A stretch of DNA of 64,000 nucleotides from Streptomyces sp. CB02009 (lineage in GTDB: Bacteria; Actinomycetota; Actinomycetes; Streptomycetales; Streptomycetaceae): contig NZ_LIVV01000012.1 of NCBI RefSeq assembly GCF_001905825.1, positions 134,668 to 198,667 on the forward strand, given 5' to 3'. Below, piece by piece: positions 16,299 to 25,877 of the stretch (the stretch's first letter is position 1; each line of letters starts with the position of its first letter). The notes under the pieces are model-generated. The model was not told the DNA's origin. It searched no databases and saw nothing but the letters and a program-made list of their open reading frames with translations. Position numbers and translations under genes: made by a program.

Positions 16299-16326
16299 AA
16301 CTTTCTGCCCTATCAGGCAGAAAGTT
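16299..16326 (-). terminator. Terminator of the lanthipeptide operon
   Basis: An 11-base perfect stem (AACTTTCTGCC at 16299-16309, complement at 16316-16326) with a 6-base loop. It lies about 95 bases after the stop of the last gene of the minus-strand operon (16423). Its AT-rich stem base stands out in this DNA. Confidence 0.75.
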
Positions 16327-16422
16327 CCGATATCGGCCCGCTGTGGGATCGGGCAAGCCCGATGGCGTGTGCCTGCCCCGACCCGTGCCCCTGGACGGAC
16401 GCTCGGCCGACGCGGGACGTGC

Positions 16423-17466
16423 CTATCGGCCGGCGGGGCTCGTGTCCTCTGGTGAGAACGGGGGCCGGGCCGCGATCCGTGCGCGGTCGGCCGCCGAGCC
16501 GAAATGGAGATCGATGCGGCGGGCCGCCTCGGCCCATTCGGCCATGGTGCGGACCGGTGCGAGCGTCCGCACCACGAAATCCGACGTGACCCGGTCCCGC
16601 GTACGGCTCCAGAGGACGTCGGCGGGCTCGTCCAGCAGGCTTCCCACCGTGCCTTCGTACATCGCCATGCCCCGGACGCGACCGTCGGGCTCCACCTGCA
16701 TGAGGTTGGTCAGGGCATACCCCCGGGCGACCAGCTCCGGGTGCATCTGCAGAGCGCGCCCGTCGAAGGTCTGTACGGAGAGGGAGGGCGGCACGAGCTC
16801 CCTCAGGCGCGCCCCCAGCTCCGGGTGGGCGAGCGCGTCCAACTGCGCGTCGGTCAGGAGTTCATGGCGCGCATAGCCCTCACGGTTCGCCAGGCCCCCG
16901 GGAACGGCAGCGCCGAAGGACAGGTACCCGAGGTGGGCGAACCGGCCCGCCACGTCCCGGCACATGGCTTCCATGTCGTCGAAGTTGCTGCGGACCAGGG
17001 TGCAGTCGATTCCGAAGGCCACAGGCGGCCGAGTGCCGCTCCCGGTAGCCTCGTCGAGGAGTTCGAGGGCGCGCATCGCCCGGTCGAAGGAGCCGGCCCG
17101 TCCTCGGATGCGGTCGTGCACTGCCGCGGTAGCCCCGTCCACGCTCACGTGCACGCTGGAGAACACCCCGAGAAGACCGTCAAGGCGCGCACGGTCGAGC
17201 AGCCAGCCGCTGGTGAACAGGCCCACCTCGATGCCGGCGTCCCGGAACATGCCGGCCAGGACGGGAAGGTCTTCCATGAGGAGAGGTTCCCCTCCGCTCA
17301 GCTGTATCGCTTTCGGCTTCAGCGAGATGAGGGCTTTCGCCACCCTCTTCCGGTCCTCCGGCTTGAGCCGGCGCGAGGGACGGCGGCCCGATTCGGAGTA
17401 GCAGTGCGTACAGCGGAGGGGACAGGCGTAAGTGACGTCCCAGTTCACTTCACGGGGGCCGTTCAT
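16423..17466 (-). CDS. Radical SAM enzyme of the lanthipeptide cluster, SPASM-like tail without cysteines
   Basis: 347 residues. The radical SAM cluster motif is CPLRCTHC (Cys15, Cys19, Cys22), followed by the glycine motif QLSGGEPLL and HVSVDGATAAVHDRIRGRAG. The C-terminal third has the outline of a SPASM/twitch region (VEPDGRVRGMAMYEGTVGSL, then ADVLW), but the usual Cys ligands for auxiliary clusters are replaced (GMAM where PCxx is expected). It then ends LAPVRTMAEWAEAARRIDLH. The ATG overlaps the stop of the ABC transporter gene (ATGA), so it is the last coupled gene of the operon. It probably modifies the precursor peptides by radical chemistry; the reaction is unknown. A role unrelated to the peptide is possible but less likely. 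Confidence 0.85.
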   Translation of the reverse strand: MNGPREVNWDVTYACPLRCTHCYSESGRRPSRRLKPEDRKRVAKALISLKPKAIQLSGGEPLLMEDLPVLAGMFRDAGIEVGLFTSGWLLDRARLDGLLGVFSSVHVSVDGATAAVHDRIRGRAGSFDRAMRALELLDEATGSGTRPPVAFGIDCTLVRSNFDDMEAMCRDVAGRFAHLGYLSFGAAVPGGLANREGYARHELLTDAQLDALAHPELGARLRELVPPSLSVQTFDGRALQMHPELVARGYALTNLMQVEPDGRVRGMAMYEGTVGSLLDEPADVLWSRTRDRVTSDFVVRTLAPVRTMAEWAEAARRIDLHFGSAADRARIAARPPFSPEDTSPAGR

Positions 17467-19283
17467 GGCAGGGCTCCTTGATTGTCGCCGAGTGGCGGGG
17501 GTGGGGCTTCGAGGGCACTTCGCCCGCAGGCGACCGGACGTGTGACGTGATCCACCGACCAGTGCGCGGCGGCCTCTGCGTAGAGCGCGGACATGCCCAG
17601 GAGATCGGAGTGGGGGGCCACCAGAGGATGGTCACCCTCGAGCAGGACGGTCCGGTCGGCACGAGCGGCCGACGTGAGCCGGTGGGCGACGACGATCAAC
17701 GTGGTGTTCTCACGCCCGGCGAAGGCGGACTCGGCGCGCGCCTCGGTCTCCGCGTCCAGCGACGACGTCGCCTCGTCGAGGACGACCACCCGGGCGGGCG
17801 AGAGGTAGGCGCGGCCGAGGGCGAGGAGCTGTCGCTCCCCCGACGACAACGAACGCGCTCGGTGGGAGAGGGAGGCGTCCAGTCCGCCCGCGGCTGCGAT
17901 GACAGGTGCGAGGCCGAGGAGATCGACACACTCCTCCAGAGCTCGCGGATTCGGAACAGCCGCCAGATAGAGGAGGTTCTCCCGGAGAGTGCCCGGCGCG
18001 AGCCAGGCTTCTTGCGGAATGATGGTGACCTCGCGGCGCAGTACGTCCGGGCGGATGCGGTCCAGCGGTACGCCGCCGTAGCGCACCGTTCCCGAGTCGG
18101 CCGGGCGCAGGCCGCTCAGCAGGTCGACCAGCGTGGACTTGCCGATACCACTCGGCCCGACGATCGCTACGTGTTCTCCGTGCGGGATCACCAGACTGAA
18201 GGCACGCACGACCGGCGTGGCGGACGCGCCGAAGGCGAACGTGACCCGGTCGAACTCCAGGTCCGATCCCCGGGGCAGGTCCGGCCGGGATCCCGGTGCG
18301 GCGGTCGACGGCCCACCGTCGATGACTTCCCGCAGGCGGCCTGCCACCACGCCGAGCTGCAGTCCCCACGCCCCGAGGAGATTGGTGACGGCACGAAGGG
18401 CGGGCTCGATGCCCTGGGTCAGACACAGCATGGCACCGATCAGCTCGCCCACCGTCAGCAGGTGACCGCGCAGGAGCCACGGAGCGGAGACGAGCAGCGC
18501 GATCATGGGCAGATGACAGCCGACCGCGATCACTGCGATCCGCGTGGCGTCCGTCCTCGCCGCGGCCCGCAACGCGGCTGCATGCAGCTCGGCCGCGTCC
18601 GTCACGTCCGCGACCGCTCGTTCCGAGGCACCCGCCGCCGTGATGTCGCGCATCCCCGCGACGAACAGTCCCATGCGCCGGGACACGGCCTCGCCGGCCA
18701 GAACGGCGACATGCCGTCGGCGTGCCATGACCGGGAGCGCCCGCCAGAGGGCGAGGACGGCGACCATCAAGGGAGGCCCCGCGATCAGACCCACGACGGG
18801 TGACACGCTGACCGCTCCGACGAAGGCCATGACGACGGTCAGGCCCATCCGGAGAACGGAACGCAGGAGAGCCGACGTGAGCGTGCGCACGGTGTCGATG
18901 TGCCCGGTCAACTGCGCGATGACGGACGCGTCGGGGCCCTGGCGGACCGCGGCCGCCCGGCCCACCGTGGCGGTGACCAATCGCCTGGTCAGACCGTCCC
19001 GGAGTGCCTCGACGACATCGGCGAGCGGAGCGAACACCGCCCTGGCTCCCAAGGCCTTGACGAGGAGCGCCAACGCCACGACCGCGAGCCAGGACGTGCC
19101 GGCAGCCGGGTGCCCGGCCAGGAATCCGTCGTCCAGAGCCTTCGCCACGGCGACTCCCGTGACCAGCGCGGGCAGCGCTTCCACGGTGCTCCACACCGTG
19201 AGCCGCCGAAGGGCCGCGCCGTTGCCCCGCATCTCGTCCCGCAGCAGCGCCCAGCCCGTGTCGGCCCGCATCCGCTCATCCAT
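17463..19283 (-). CDS. ABC exporter half-transporter (membrane domain plus ATPase)
   Basis: 606 residues. An N-terminal membrane domain has about six helices (residues 25-310). The nucleotide-binding domain has Walker A GPSGIGKSTL, Q-loop IIPQEAWLAPGTLRENLLYL, signature LSSGERQLLALGRA, Walker B VVVLDEATSSLD and H-loop VVAHRLT, all intact. There is no C39 peptidase domain. The start at 19283 overlaps the preceding transporter gene by 8 bases. The two half-transporters very likely form a heterodimer that exports the modified peptides. This partner carries the canonical ATPase residues. Confidence 0.9.
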   Translation of the reverse strand: MDERMRADTGWALLRDEMRGNGAALRRLTVWSTVEALPALVTGVAVAKALDDGFLAGHPAAGTSWLAVVALALLVKALGARAVFAPLADVVEALRDGLTRRLVTATVGRAAAVRQGPDASVIAQLTGHIDTVRTLTSALLRSVLRMGLTVVMAFVGAVSVSPVVGLIAGPPLMVAVLALWRALPVMARRRHVAVLAGEAVSRRMGLFVAGMRDITAAGASERAVADVTDAAELHAAALRAAARTDATRIAVIAVGCHLPMIALLVSAPWLLRGHLLTVGELIGAMLCLTQGIEPALRAVTNLLGAWGLQLGVVAGRLREVIDGGPSTAAPGSRPDLPRGSDLEFDRVTFAFGASATPVVRAFSLVIPHGEHVAIVGPSGIGKSTLVDLLSGLRPADSGTVRYGGVPLDRIRPDVLRREVTIIPQEAWLAPGTLRENLLYLAAVPNPRALEECVDLLGLAPVIAAAGGLDASLSHRARSLSSGERQLLALGRAYLSPARVVVLDEATSSLDAETEARAESAFAGRENTTLIVVAHRLTSAARADRTVLLEGDHPLVAPHSDLLGMSALYAEAAAHWSVDHVTRPVACGRSALEAPPPPLGDNQGALP

Positions 19284-21087
19284 CGTGTTCCGCTTTCGCC
19301 GACTCGCACACGGCTTCGAGGGGAGTGACCACGGCGCCCCCGTCGACAGCCAGGACCGACCTGTAGGCCGGTATGTTCCACAACCGGTCGTGAGGGCCCG
19401 CTTCCCGTATCCGCCCGTCCTCCATCCAGAGCACGACGTCGGCCCGGGCGGCGGTGGCGGCCCGGTAGGTGACCGCGATCTCGGTCCTGCCGGTGTCGAA
19501 CGCGCGCCCGACCAGGACCTCGGTCAGCGCGTCCAAGTGGGAGGTGGCCTCGTCGAGGACGAGGACGCACGCGCCTTTGAGACGAGCGGCGGCGCGAGCC
19601 AGGCCCAGGCGCTGACGTTCGCCACCGGACAGGGCCAGGCCGTGGAGAGGCGTGCCGTAGCCGCCGGGCAGCCGGTCGATGAAGGCGTCGGCGCAGGCGG
19701 TGCGCGCCGACGCGACGGTCTCCTCGTCGGTCGGCTCGGGGCTCAGTCCGTAGGTGATGTCGTCGCCGACGGTGCCGCCGAGGGGCTCCGGCCGGGCGAA
19801 GGCGTAGACCACCGACCGGGCCCGCGCTGCGGGGGCCATGGTGCTCACGGGCACGCCGTCCAGACGTACTTCGCCCGAATCGGGCCGGACCAGGTGACCG
19901 ATGACTCCGGCCAGAGCGGACTTCCCCGAACCCGAACGGCCGACCACCGCCACCTTGGAGCCGGCCGGGACGTCGAGGTCGACCGCGTCGAGCACGACCT
20001 GATCGCCTCGCGTCACGGTGACGGACCGCAGCGTCAGGGCGCCGGGGCCGACGGGCGGCGTCACCTCGCCTGCCTCCGGCGTGGGCCGTCCGAGGACGTC
20101 GACGAGCCGACCGGCACTGGCACGCACTCGCGCCAGTCGCGCCAGCGGGTCGAGGTTGTCCAGGAGCCCGAGAGCCATGGCGGTATAGGCGGTCACGGCC
20201 ACGAGGCTCCCGGGGCTGATGTCTCCCGCGCTGACCTTGAACCCGGCCACGACCAGTACGGTGAACTCGCAGACGGGTGCCAGCAACGAGGAACGCCACG
20301 TGGCCTTCTTCTGGGCGGTCCAGGACTCCCGGCCTTCCGCAGACAGGCGGGCCAGGGGCTGGAGGACCCGGTCGATCTCCCGTTGCGCGGTCCCCATCGC
20401 CGCGATGCTGCGCGCCCCGTCCGTCACATCGGAGAGGGACGCTGAGAGCTCGCCCTGGATCTCTTGGTAGCGCGATTGATTCCGACTGTACGAGCGGAAG
20501 AACCTGCTGGAGATCGTCGTGATCGGAGCGGCGGTCAGGAGGAAGGCGAGAGCCACGGTCCAGTCGATCGCCCACAGCGCGAGAACACCGCAGATCGGAG
20601 TGACGAAGCCGCTGAGCAGGCTGATCAGACCGTAGGAGGCCTCAGCCGTTTCGGACGCGTTGCCCACGAGCCGGGTCACGAGATCACCGTGCCGGAGGTC
20701 GCGTGTGCCCGTCTGTCCGACCGCGAGCACATGACGGGCCAAGGAGACGCGGAGCCACACCGCGGCACGGGCGCTCGTGTAGACGCTGCCCAGAAGCACG
20801 GCGGCGGAGGCGAGTACGCCCAGAACGAGCAGAACGGACGGCCGGACGGCCTGCGCGAGCCCCTGCTCCCGCGATGCCGAGTCGAGGGCGGCGGCGATCG
20901 CGGCAGGGATGAGGAGCGAGGTGAACGACCGCAGGGCCACCCCGAGCACGAGCACCGCTGCGGAGCGCCGGGACGTGGCGACGGTCCGCACCAGGAGCCG
21001 GTCGGCGTCTCTTCCGGCCCTGGAGCTCGTGGGGGAGCTGGCTTGCGGGCTGCCGGTGCGCGCGCTGCGGAGAGCGAAGCGCCTCAC
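19276..21087 (-). CDS. ABC exporter half-transporter with partly degenerate ATPase motifs
   Basis: 603 residues from the GTG at 21087, with GGAGGAGGAG just upstream and a GTGA overlap with the protease stop. About six helices form the membrane domain. The ATPase domain has Walker A GRSGSGKSAL, signature LSGGERQRLGLARA and Walker B VLVLDEATSHLD. The Q-loop glutamine is not evident (YAFARPEPLGGTVGDDITYG), and the H-loop histidine is replaced by Tyr (AVTYRAATAARAD). Such asymmetry is typical of heterodimeric exporters with one degenerate site. Partner: the gene at 17463-19283. Expected role: export of the lanthipeptide or its leader-bound form. Confidence 0.88.
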   Translation of the reverse strand: MRRFALRSARTGSPQASSPTSSRAGRDADRLLVRTVATSRRSAAVLVLGVALRSFTSLLIPAAIAAALDSASREQGLAQAVRPSVLLVLGVLASAAVLLGSVYTSARAAVWLRVSLARHVLAVGQTGTRDLRHGDLVTRLVGNASETAEASYGLISLLSGFVTPICGVLALWAIDWTVALAFLLTAAPITTISSRFFRSYSRNQSRYQEIQGELSASLSDVTDGARSIAAMGTAQREIDRVLQPLARLSAEGRESWTAQKKATWRSSLLAPVCEFTVLVVAGFKVSAGDISPGSLVAVTAYTAMALGLLDNLDPLARLARVRASAGRLVDVLGRPTPEAGEVTPPVGPGALTLRSVTVTRGDQVVLDAVDLDVPAGSKVAVVGRSGSGKSALAGVIGHLVRPDSGEVRLDGVPVSTMAPAARARSVVYAFARPEPLGGTVGDDITYGLSPEPTDEETVASARTACADAFIDRLPGGYGTPLHGLALSGGERQRLGLARAAARLKGACVLVLDEATSHLDALTEVLVGRAFDTGRTEIAVTYRAATAARADVVLWMEDGRIREAGPHDRLWNIPAYRSVLAVDGGAVVTPLEAVCESAKAEHDG

Positions 21088-22997
21088 AGGTCTCCTCCTC
21101 CGCTCGGGATGAGAGCCCCGCATCCCGACAGCAGGAAGGCGGTGACCTCCTCCTGGAGACGGGATCCCTGGGGGCCCGACAGCACGTTGTGTCCGCCGGA
21201 GGCTTCGCGGACGACGAAGTCCTCTCCCTCGCGCCGCCCGTGGGCCGCCAGCCGTCGGCGCAGTTCCAGCGACTGACCGACGGGAACGACCTCGTCGCCC
21301 GTTCCGTGCACCACGAGCAGTTGTGCGGTGATCCGATCGAGGCACGCCTCAGCGGTCCTCGGCTCGTGAGCCGAGCCGGACGGCTGGTGGGGCCACGCCC
21401 CGTGCCGGGCCAGGAAGGCCCGCACGGACGTGTTCGCCATGCCGTGCAGGCTTTCCGGGGAAAGGAACGGCGCGCTGACGGCGCACCGTGACCAAAGATG
21501 TGGGCGGTGCGCGGCGGCGAGAAGGGCGAGATGGGCTCCGTAGCTCTCGCCGTACAGCGTCATGGGGGGCATCCCCCTGCGCCGGCGGGCCAGCGCTTCG
21601 CTCATGCGGAGGACGTCATCCAGATCGGGACCGCCCCAAGCCCCCCGCACGGCCAGACGGTGGGCGGCCCCGTACCCCGTACTGCCTCGCTGGTTGGGCG
21701 CGACCACGGCGATGCCGGCCTTCGCCAGTCGCCGGAAGAAGGGGGAGTGGTCCAGCTTCCAGGAAGCCTCCGGTCCCCCGTGCAGCGCGATCACGAGGTG
21801 GCGGCTGACACACCAGTCCCGCCCGCCGTACACCACGACCTCCATGTCGTCGTCGGCACCGGGGAGCACCTCGGTGTGCGCAACCGCCCGGCGACGGGGC
21901 ACACGTCGCGTCCGTGCCGGGGGCGTGCGGCGCGGGGCGATGACCCACGGACGGGAGGGTTCGTCCGGTGTGCTTCCGATGACCTGAAGCCGGTCCGTCC
22001 ACCGCGCGGACGGAAGGAAGAGGGCTTCGGCGTCGCCCGCAACCTTGACGGGCAGCGCCCTCGAGTCGAGGCTGCCGCGGAGCAAGCGGGTCCTGGCGCC
22101 TTCGGTGACGAGGAGCAGCAGGTGCCGGGCATCGGGGGACAGCGCGATCGGAAGGGGCGTGGGACCGCCCGCGGGGTCGACCAGGGCGGCTGCGGGCAGC
22201 GGTCGTTCGACGCCGTCGGTGACGAGGACCAGCCGGGTCCCGGATGCCGAGGTCGACACGAGGAGAGCCGTCTCGGCGTCCGGGGCGGCGAGCAGCAAAC
22301 GACCCGTGCCGTCCGCCTCGGGCGCGCCCTGCGCGCCGCCCGGAGCCGGGGGGTTCGTGAGGGGCTCGACCCGGCCCGTGATCAAGTCGATGCCGACCGG
22401 GCGGGACCGTCCCTCCTGGAGGAGGTCGAACCCCATGCGCAGACCGTGCCGGTCCAGCCGCGTACCGTTGCGCAGCATGCCCTGGAGGCGGTTCTGCGGC
22501 ACCACCAGGCGCAGCTTCGTGGAATCCTCGGCTACGGTCCAGAGGCTCGACCCACCCTCTTCGGTCGTGACGGCGACGGCCGACCAGGACGGTCCCTGGC
22601 CGGCCACGAGCCGTAGAGAAGGGGCATCGGACCGGGCCAGGGTCCGTTCCTGCGCCTCGTGGTCGCCCTCGCCGGGACCGAGCAGGACGATCTCGTGCCG
22701 TCCTCCGCTCGGACGGGTGAGTACGACCCTCCCGTCGTCGAGAGGGACGAGCTGGGTGGCCAGTGACTGACCCCCGGTGGTGAGCATGCGCGGCGTCCGG
22801 TCCGCCGCGCCGCCGAACCACGACTCCACGCCCCACCCGCTCCGGGTCAGCCGGAGGCACGCGATGTGACGGGCGTGATCGGAGAAGGCGAAGCTCTTGC
22901 GATGAGGCTCCTCACTCACGGTGGCCTCTGCGAAGCGGCTCGTCCGCGTGGCGCTCGTCGGCCCACTGAGGGGACGGTTCGCCGAGTGCGTCGTCAT
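21084..22997 (-). CDS. Prolyl-oligopeptidase-type serine peptidase (S9), likely leader protease
   Basis: 637 residues from the ATG at 22997, overlapping the synthetase stop (ATGA). The N-terminal 350-400 residues look like a beta-propeller. The C-terminal alpha/beta-hydrolase domain has HGGPEASWKLDHSPFFRRLA, the nucleophile motif GESYGAH (Ser485), GTGDEVVP (Asp568) and ASGGHNV (His603), a complete triad. S9 peptidases of this kind remove leader peptides in some class III lanthipeptide systems (FlaP/AplP type). The position directly after the synthetase makes that role likely here. There is no signal peptide, so it acts in the cytoplasm. A tripeptidyl or oligopeptide scavenging role is the alternative. 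Confidence 0.88.
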   Translation of the reverse strand: MTTHSANRPLSGPTSATRTSRFAEATVSEEPHRKSFAFSDHARHIACLRLTRSGWGVESWFGGAADRTPRMLTTGGQSLATQLVPLDDGRVVLTRPSGGRHEIVLLGPGEGDHEAQERTLARSDAPSLRLVAGQGPSWSAVAVTTEEGGSSLWTVAEDSTKLRLVVPQNRLQGMLRNGTRLDRHGLRMGFDLLQEGRSRPVGIDLITGRVEPLTNPPAPGGAQGAPEADGTGRLLLAAPDAETALLVSTSASGTRLVLVTDGVERPLPAAALVDPAGGPTPLPIALSPDARHLLLLVTEGARTRLLRGSLDSRALPVKVAGDAEALFLPSARWTDRLQVIGSTPDEPSRPWVIAPRRTPPARTRRVPRRRAVAHTEVLPGADDDMEVVVYGGRDWCVSRHLVIALHGGPEASWKLDHSPFFRRLAKAGIAVVAPNQRGSTGYGAAHRLAVRGAWGGPDLDDVLRMSEALARRRRGMPPMTLYGESYGAHLALLAAAHRPHLWSRCAVSAPFLSPESLHGMANTSVRAFLARHGAWPHQPSGSAHEPRTAEACLDRITAQLLVVHGTGDEVVPVGQSLELRRRLAAHGRREGEDFVVREASGGHNVLSGPQGSRLQEEVTAFLLSGCGALIPSGGGDL

Positions 22998-25831
22998 GGC
23001 GTCCCTGCCCGGGGCGTGGGAGCGAGCCGGGGCATGCCGGGGAACGGCGTGGCGCTGCGGCGCGGACCGGGCATCCACAGCCGGGCTCCGCCGTGCTCCA
23101 GCCGCATCAGGAACCCCAGCGCTCCGGAGAGCCCCGTGCCGTAGTCCGCGGTCACCGAGTGGCCGCTCTCATCGGTCACGAGACCGAGGCCTCCGCGTTC
23201 GGCCCTCAGGACGTACATGACCTCGGCCACGTCGCGTGCCATGTGCTGATAGCGCGCGTCACCGGTGAGTTGAGCCATGTCGACGAGGAAGTCCCCGTCA
23301 CCCGCGAGCCCGTGGCAGGCCGCGTTGCCGACGTTCCATCGAGCCCGGTGCACCGTTTCCGCCGCCTGCCGGGATAGATCGAGCGAGCGGTCGTCGCCGG
23401 TGACCCGCCAGAGCCGTGCGAGGAAGGTCCCGACGCCGGATGCTCCGCTGCACCAGTGCTGCATGTCCCGTTGGCCGTCCTGTCGCGGCGACGGGCCGGC
23501 GGGCCAACGAGCCGCGCCGCGCGACGTCTCGGCGACCGCGCACAGCGTCCGTCCTGCTTCGACTGCGGCGTCGAGATAGGCCTGTCGGCCGGAGAACTGG
23601 GCTGCGGCCAGGAGGAACGCTCCCGCTCCGGCGACGCCGTGGGCGAACCCGTAGTGGACCACACCGGCGAGGTCCGAGCGGAACTCCGATGGGATCGGCC
23701 AGAGGATCCGGCCTTTCTCCCTGCGACCGCCTTCCAGGACGCGATCCGCACAGGTGAGCGCGGAGGCGGTCAGGGAGGGACGGCCCGACTCGCCGCCCAC
23801 GTGGAGAAGGGCCATGCCCGCGCCGGACAGTCCGTGGCAGATGTCGGGGTTCGGCCAGTCGAGAGCGACGGTCTCCAGCATCTCCACGGCACGGGACGCC
23901 AGTTCCTCGTCGTCCAGGAACCGGGCGGCGTCGTAGAGGGCCCATGCGGTGCCCGAACGGCCGAAGTACAGTCCCGGCAGCGAACTCGGAACCTCCCGCG
24001 AACGTCGGGCGGTCCACTCGGCCACCCGCTGAACCGATTCCCGGTACGTGGCGTCGCTCACCGACCGGGCGGCCTGGACCAGAACGCCGAGCACACCTGC
24101 CGCGCCGTGCTGGACGTTGCAGGGGTCGGTGGTGGAGCCGAACTGGCCCGACATCCACAGACGGTCCTCGTCGGGTCGCATCGTGTTCAGCAGGTGCTGG
24201 AGACCTCCCTCGACGAGGTTCTCGGTGTGACTCCCTGTCGCTGCCGTGGTCTGAGTCCCGCAGATGCGACTCGGGTCCGCCGGGGTGGCGCGCGCATCGG
24301 GCTCGGCACGACGCGCTTCGTACGGTGGTGCAACGGAGCCGGTGACGGACGCGGAGCGCTCCAAGTGTGCGACCGCCTGACGTATCTGCCACCTGTCGGT
24401 CGGTTCGTCGGCGGTGAGCCCCTTGATCACGGGGGCGAGTGCGCGAAGCCCGGGCTGACTCTCCTGCATCGCCTCGATCAAGGCGGTCCTGCGGCCCTGG
24501 CCGGCCTCGGTGCCAGGGCTCGGCCCGACGATCAGAGGGTCTCGGCCCGTCGCCAGGAAGAACAGCACCATGCCGAGGGCGTACGCGTCGACACTGCGGG
24601 CCGGGGCGGGAGCGAAGCGGGGTGCCGTGCTCTGCTCGGGTGCGCCGTAGGCGGGCGTGTACATCCGGCGTGCGGGCTCGCCCTCGGTGACGGCGCCCTC
24701 CAGGTCGACGAGAACCACCTCGCCGTCAGGCGTGACCATGATGTTCTGCGGGGTGACGTCACGCAGGACGAGACCAGGCACGCCGTGTGCCCGGTCCAGC
24801 AGCGTCGCGACCTTCGGTGCCAGAGCCGCCACCTCGTGGAGTGGTACGCCCGTGCCCGTCCCGGACGCGTGAACATGATCGGTGGCCCAGCGGCGCAACG
24901 TCACGCCCGGGACGTGTTCCTGCGCGAGGAAGAGGCTTCCCTGTTGCTCGACGAGCGCCACGGTGCGCGGGGCGATACCCAGGGGGGCGAGCGCATCGAG
25001 GATCTGGGCCTCATGGCGCAGGACGTCCCGTGCGTCGGTGCCGTCGAGACGGGCGTCGACATGTGGGCGCGCGTGCTTGAGGACCACCTCCGCGCCGGTG
25101 CGCTGGTCCAGCGCACGATAGACGCCGCCGCGGTTGGCGTGCTTGATCGCCTTGGAGACGCGGAAACGTCCGCCCACGAGTACGGCCGTCGTCGCATCCC
25201 CCGCCGGCCGAGGGGGAGGTGCGTCGAAGGGAGGGGACGAGGCCCACGAAGGGGGGCTGAACCATGCTCGACGCTCGTCCTTGATGAGGCTTCCGTCCGG
25301 AGCACGGAGGAGGAACTCGAACGATCCGTCAGGCGTGAGCGTCGGCTTCGCGGCGAACACGCCGTAGCGGAAGTGGACGAGGCTTCCGGGAGCGTACGGG
25401 CGGTCGGACAGGATGCGAGGACCGTGAAGATCCGAGGTCGCGTCGTGCAGTCGTCGGGCGAGAGCCCGGCATGTCTCGTTGTCCTCCGGATAGGCCGTCA
25501 GGAACTTGCCGCCGTAGCCACGTGGCTGGTTCCGGTCCACCAAGGTGGTGGCCCTGTCAAGGTCTCGGGCGAACTTGAAGAAGCAGCCGGCCGAGAGGAG
25601 GATCTCGGCTCCGCGCGCGAGAACGAGGGGGGCGGACAGCGGAGTGGCGGACAGGTGGATCTTCCAGCCCTGGTCCGCAGAGGAGTGGCGCGGCGGGACG
25701 ACACGGCACCAGAAGTCGTCCTTCCGAAGGGTCCAGCCGCCGCCGTGACGGGCGACGGCTGCCTCGGCCAGGTCCGTCAGAAGCCTGAGGTCGGCGAGGG
25801 GCTCACGCCCGGCCGCCGTCTTTCTGTGCAT
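22994..25831 (-). CDS. Lyase-kinase-cyclase lanthionine synthetase (class IV LanL-like)
   Basis: 945 residues from the ATG at 25831 (AAAGGA upstream). An N-terminal phosphothreonine-lyase-type domain covers about 1-210, with the GYGGKFLTAYP segment (Lys109) and HFRYGVF. A Ser/Thr kinase domain covers about 215-490, with the lysine in VVLKHARPH, the catalytic loop VLRDVTPQNIMV and the metal motif LVDLEGA. The LanC-like cyclase covers about 560-930. The cyclase keeps the zinc ligands Cys793 (HWCSGASGVG) and Cys839-His840 (ACHGLAGDG). Class III LanKC enzymes lack these ligands, class IV LanL enzymes keep them. The enzyme phosphorylates and eliminates Ser/Thr in the precursors, then adds Cys to form (methyl)lanthionine rings. 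Confidence 0.93.
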   Translation of the reverse strand: MHRKTAAGREPLADLRLLTDLAEAAVARHGGGWTLRKDDFWCRVVPPRHSSADQGWKIHLSATPLSAPLVLARGAEILLSAGCFFKFARDLDRATTLVDRNQPRGYGGKFLTAYPEDNETCRALARRLHDATSDLHGPRILSDRPYAPGSLVHFRYGVFAAKPTLTPDGSFEFLLRAPDGSLIKDERRAWFSPPSWASSPPFDAPPPRPAGDATTAVLVGGRFRVSKAIKHANRGGVYRALDQRTGAEVVLKHARPHVDARLDGTDARDVLRHEAQILDALAPLGIAPRTVALVEQQGSLFLAQEHVPGVTLRRWATDHVHASGTGTGVPLHEVAALAPKVATLLDRAHGVPGLVLRDVTPQNIMVTPDGEVVLVDLEGAVTEGEPARRMYTPAYGAPEQSTAPRFAPAPARSVDAYALGMVLFFLATGRDPLIVGPSPGTEAGQGRRTALIEAMQESQPGLRALAPVIKGLTADEPTDRWQIRQAVAHLERSASVTGSVAPPYEARRAEPDARATPADPSRICGTQTTAATGSHTENLVEGGLQHLLNTMRPDEDRLWMSGQFGSTTDPCNVQHGAAGVLGVLVQAARSVSDATYRESVQRVAEWTARRSREVPSSLPGLYFGRSGTAWALYDAARFLDDEELASRAVEMLETVALDWPNPDICHGLSGAGMALLHVGGESGRPSLTASALTCADRVLEGGRREKGRILWPIPSEFRSDLAGVVHYGFAHGVAGAGAFLLAAAQFSGRQAYLDAAVEAGRTLCAVAETSRGAARWPAGPSPRQDGQRDMQHWCSGASGVGTFLARLWRVTGDDRSLDLSRQAAETVHRARWNVGNAACHGLAGDGDFLVDMAQLTGDARYQHMARDVAEVMYVLRAERGGLGLVTDESGHSVTADYGTGLSGALGFLMRLEHGGARLWMPGPRRSATPFPGMPRLAPTPRAGTP

Positions 25832-25877
25832 GTTCGTCCTTTGCGTCACGGTGGCCGTCGGAGTACCGGTCCGGAGA

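Noticed and set aside
16423..17466. Sactipeptide cluster instead of lanthipeptide
   Set aside because: A full lyase-kinase-cyclase synthetase is present and the radical SAM tail lacks the Cys typical of sactisynthases, so the lanthipeptide reading is primary.
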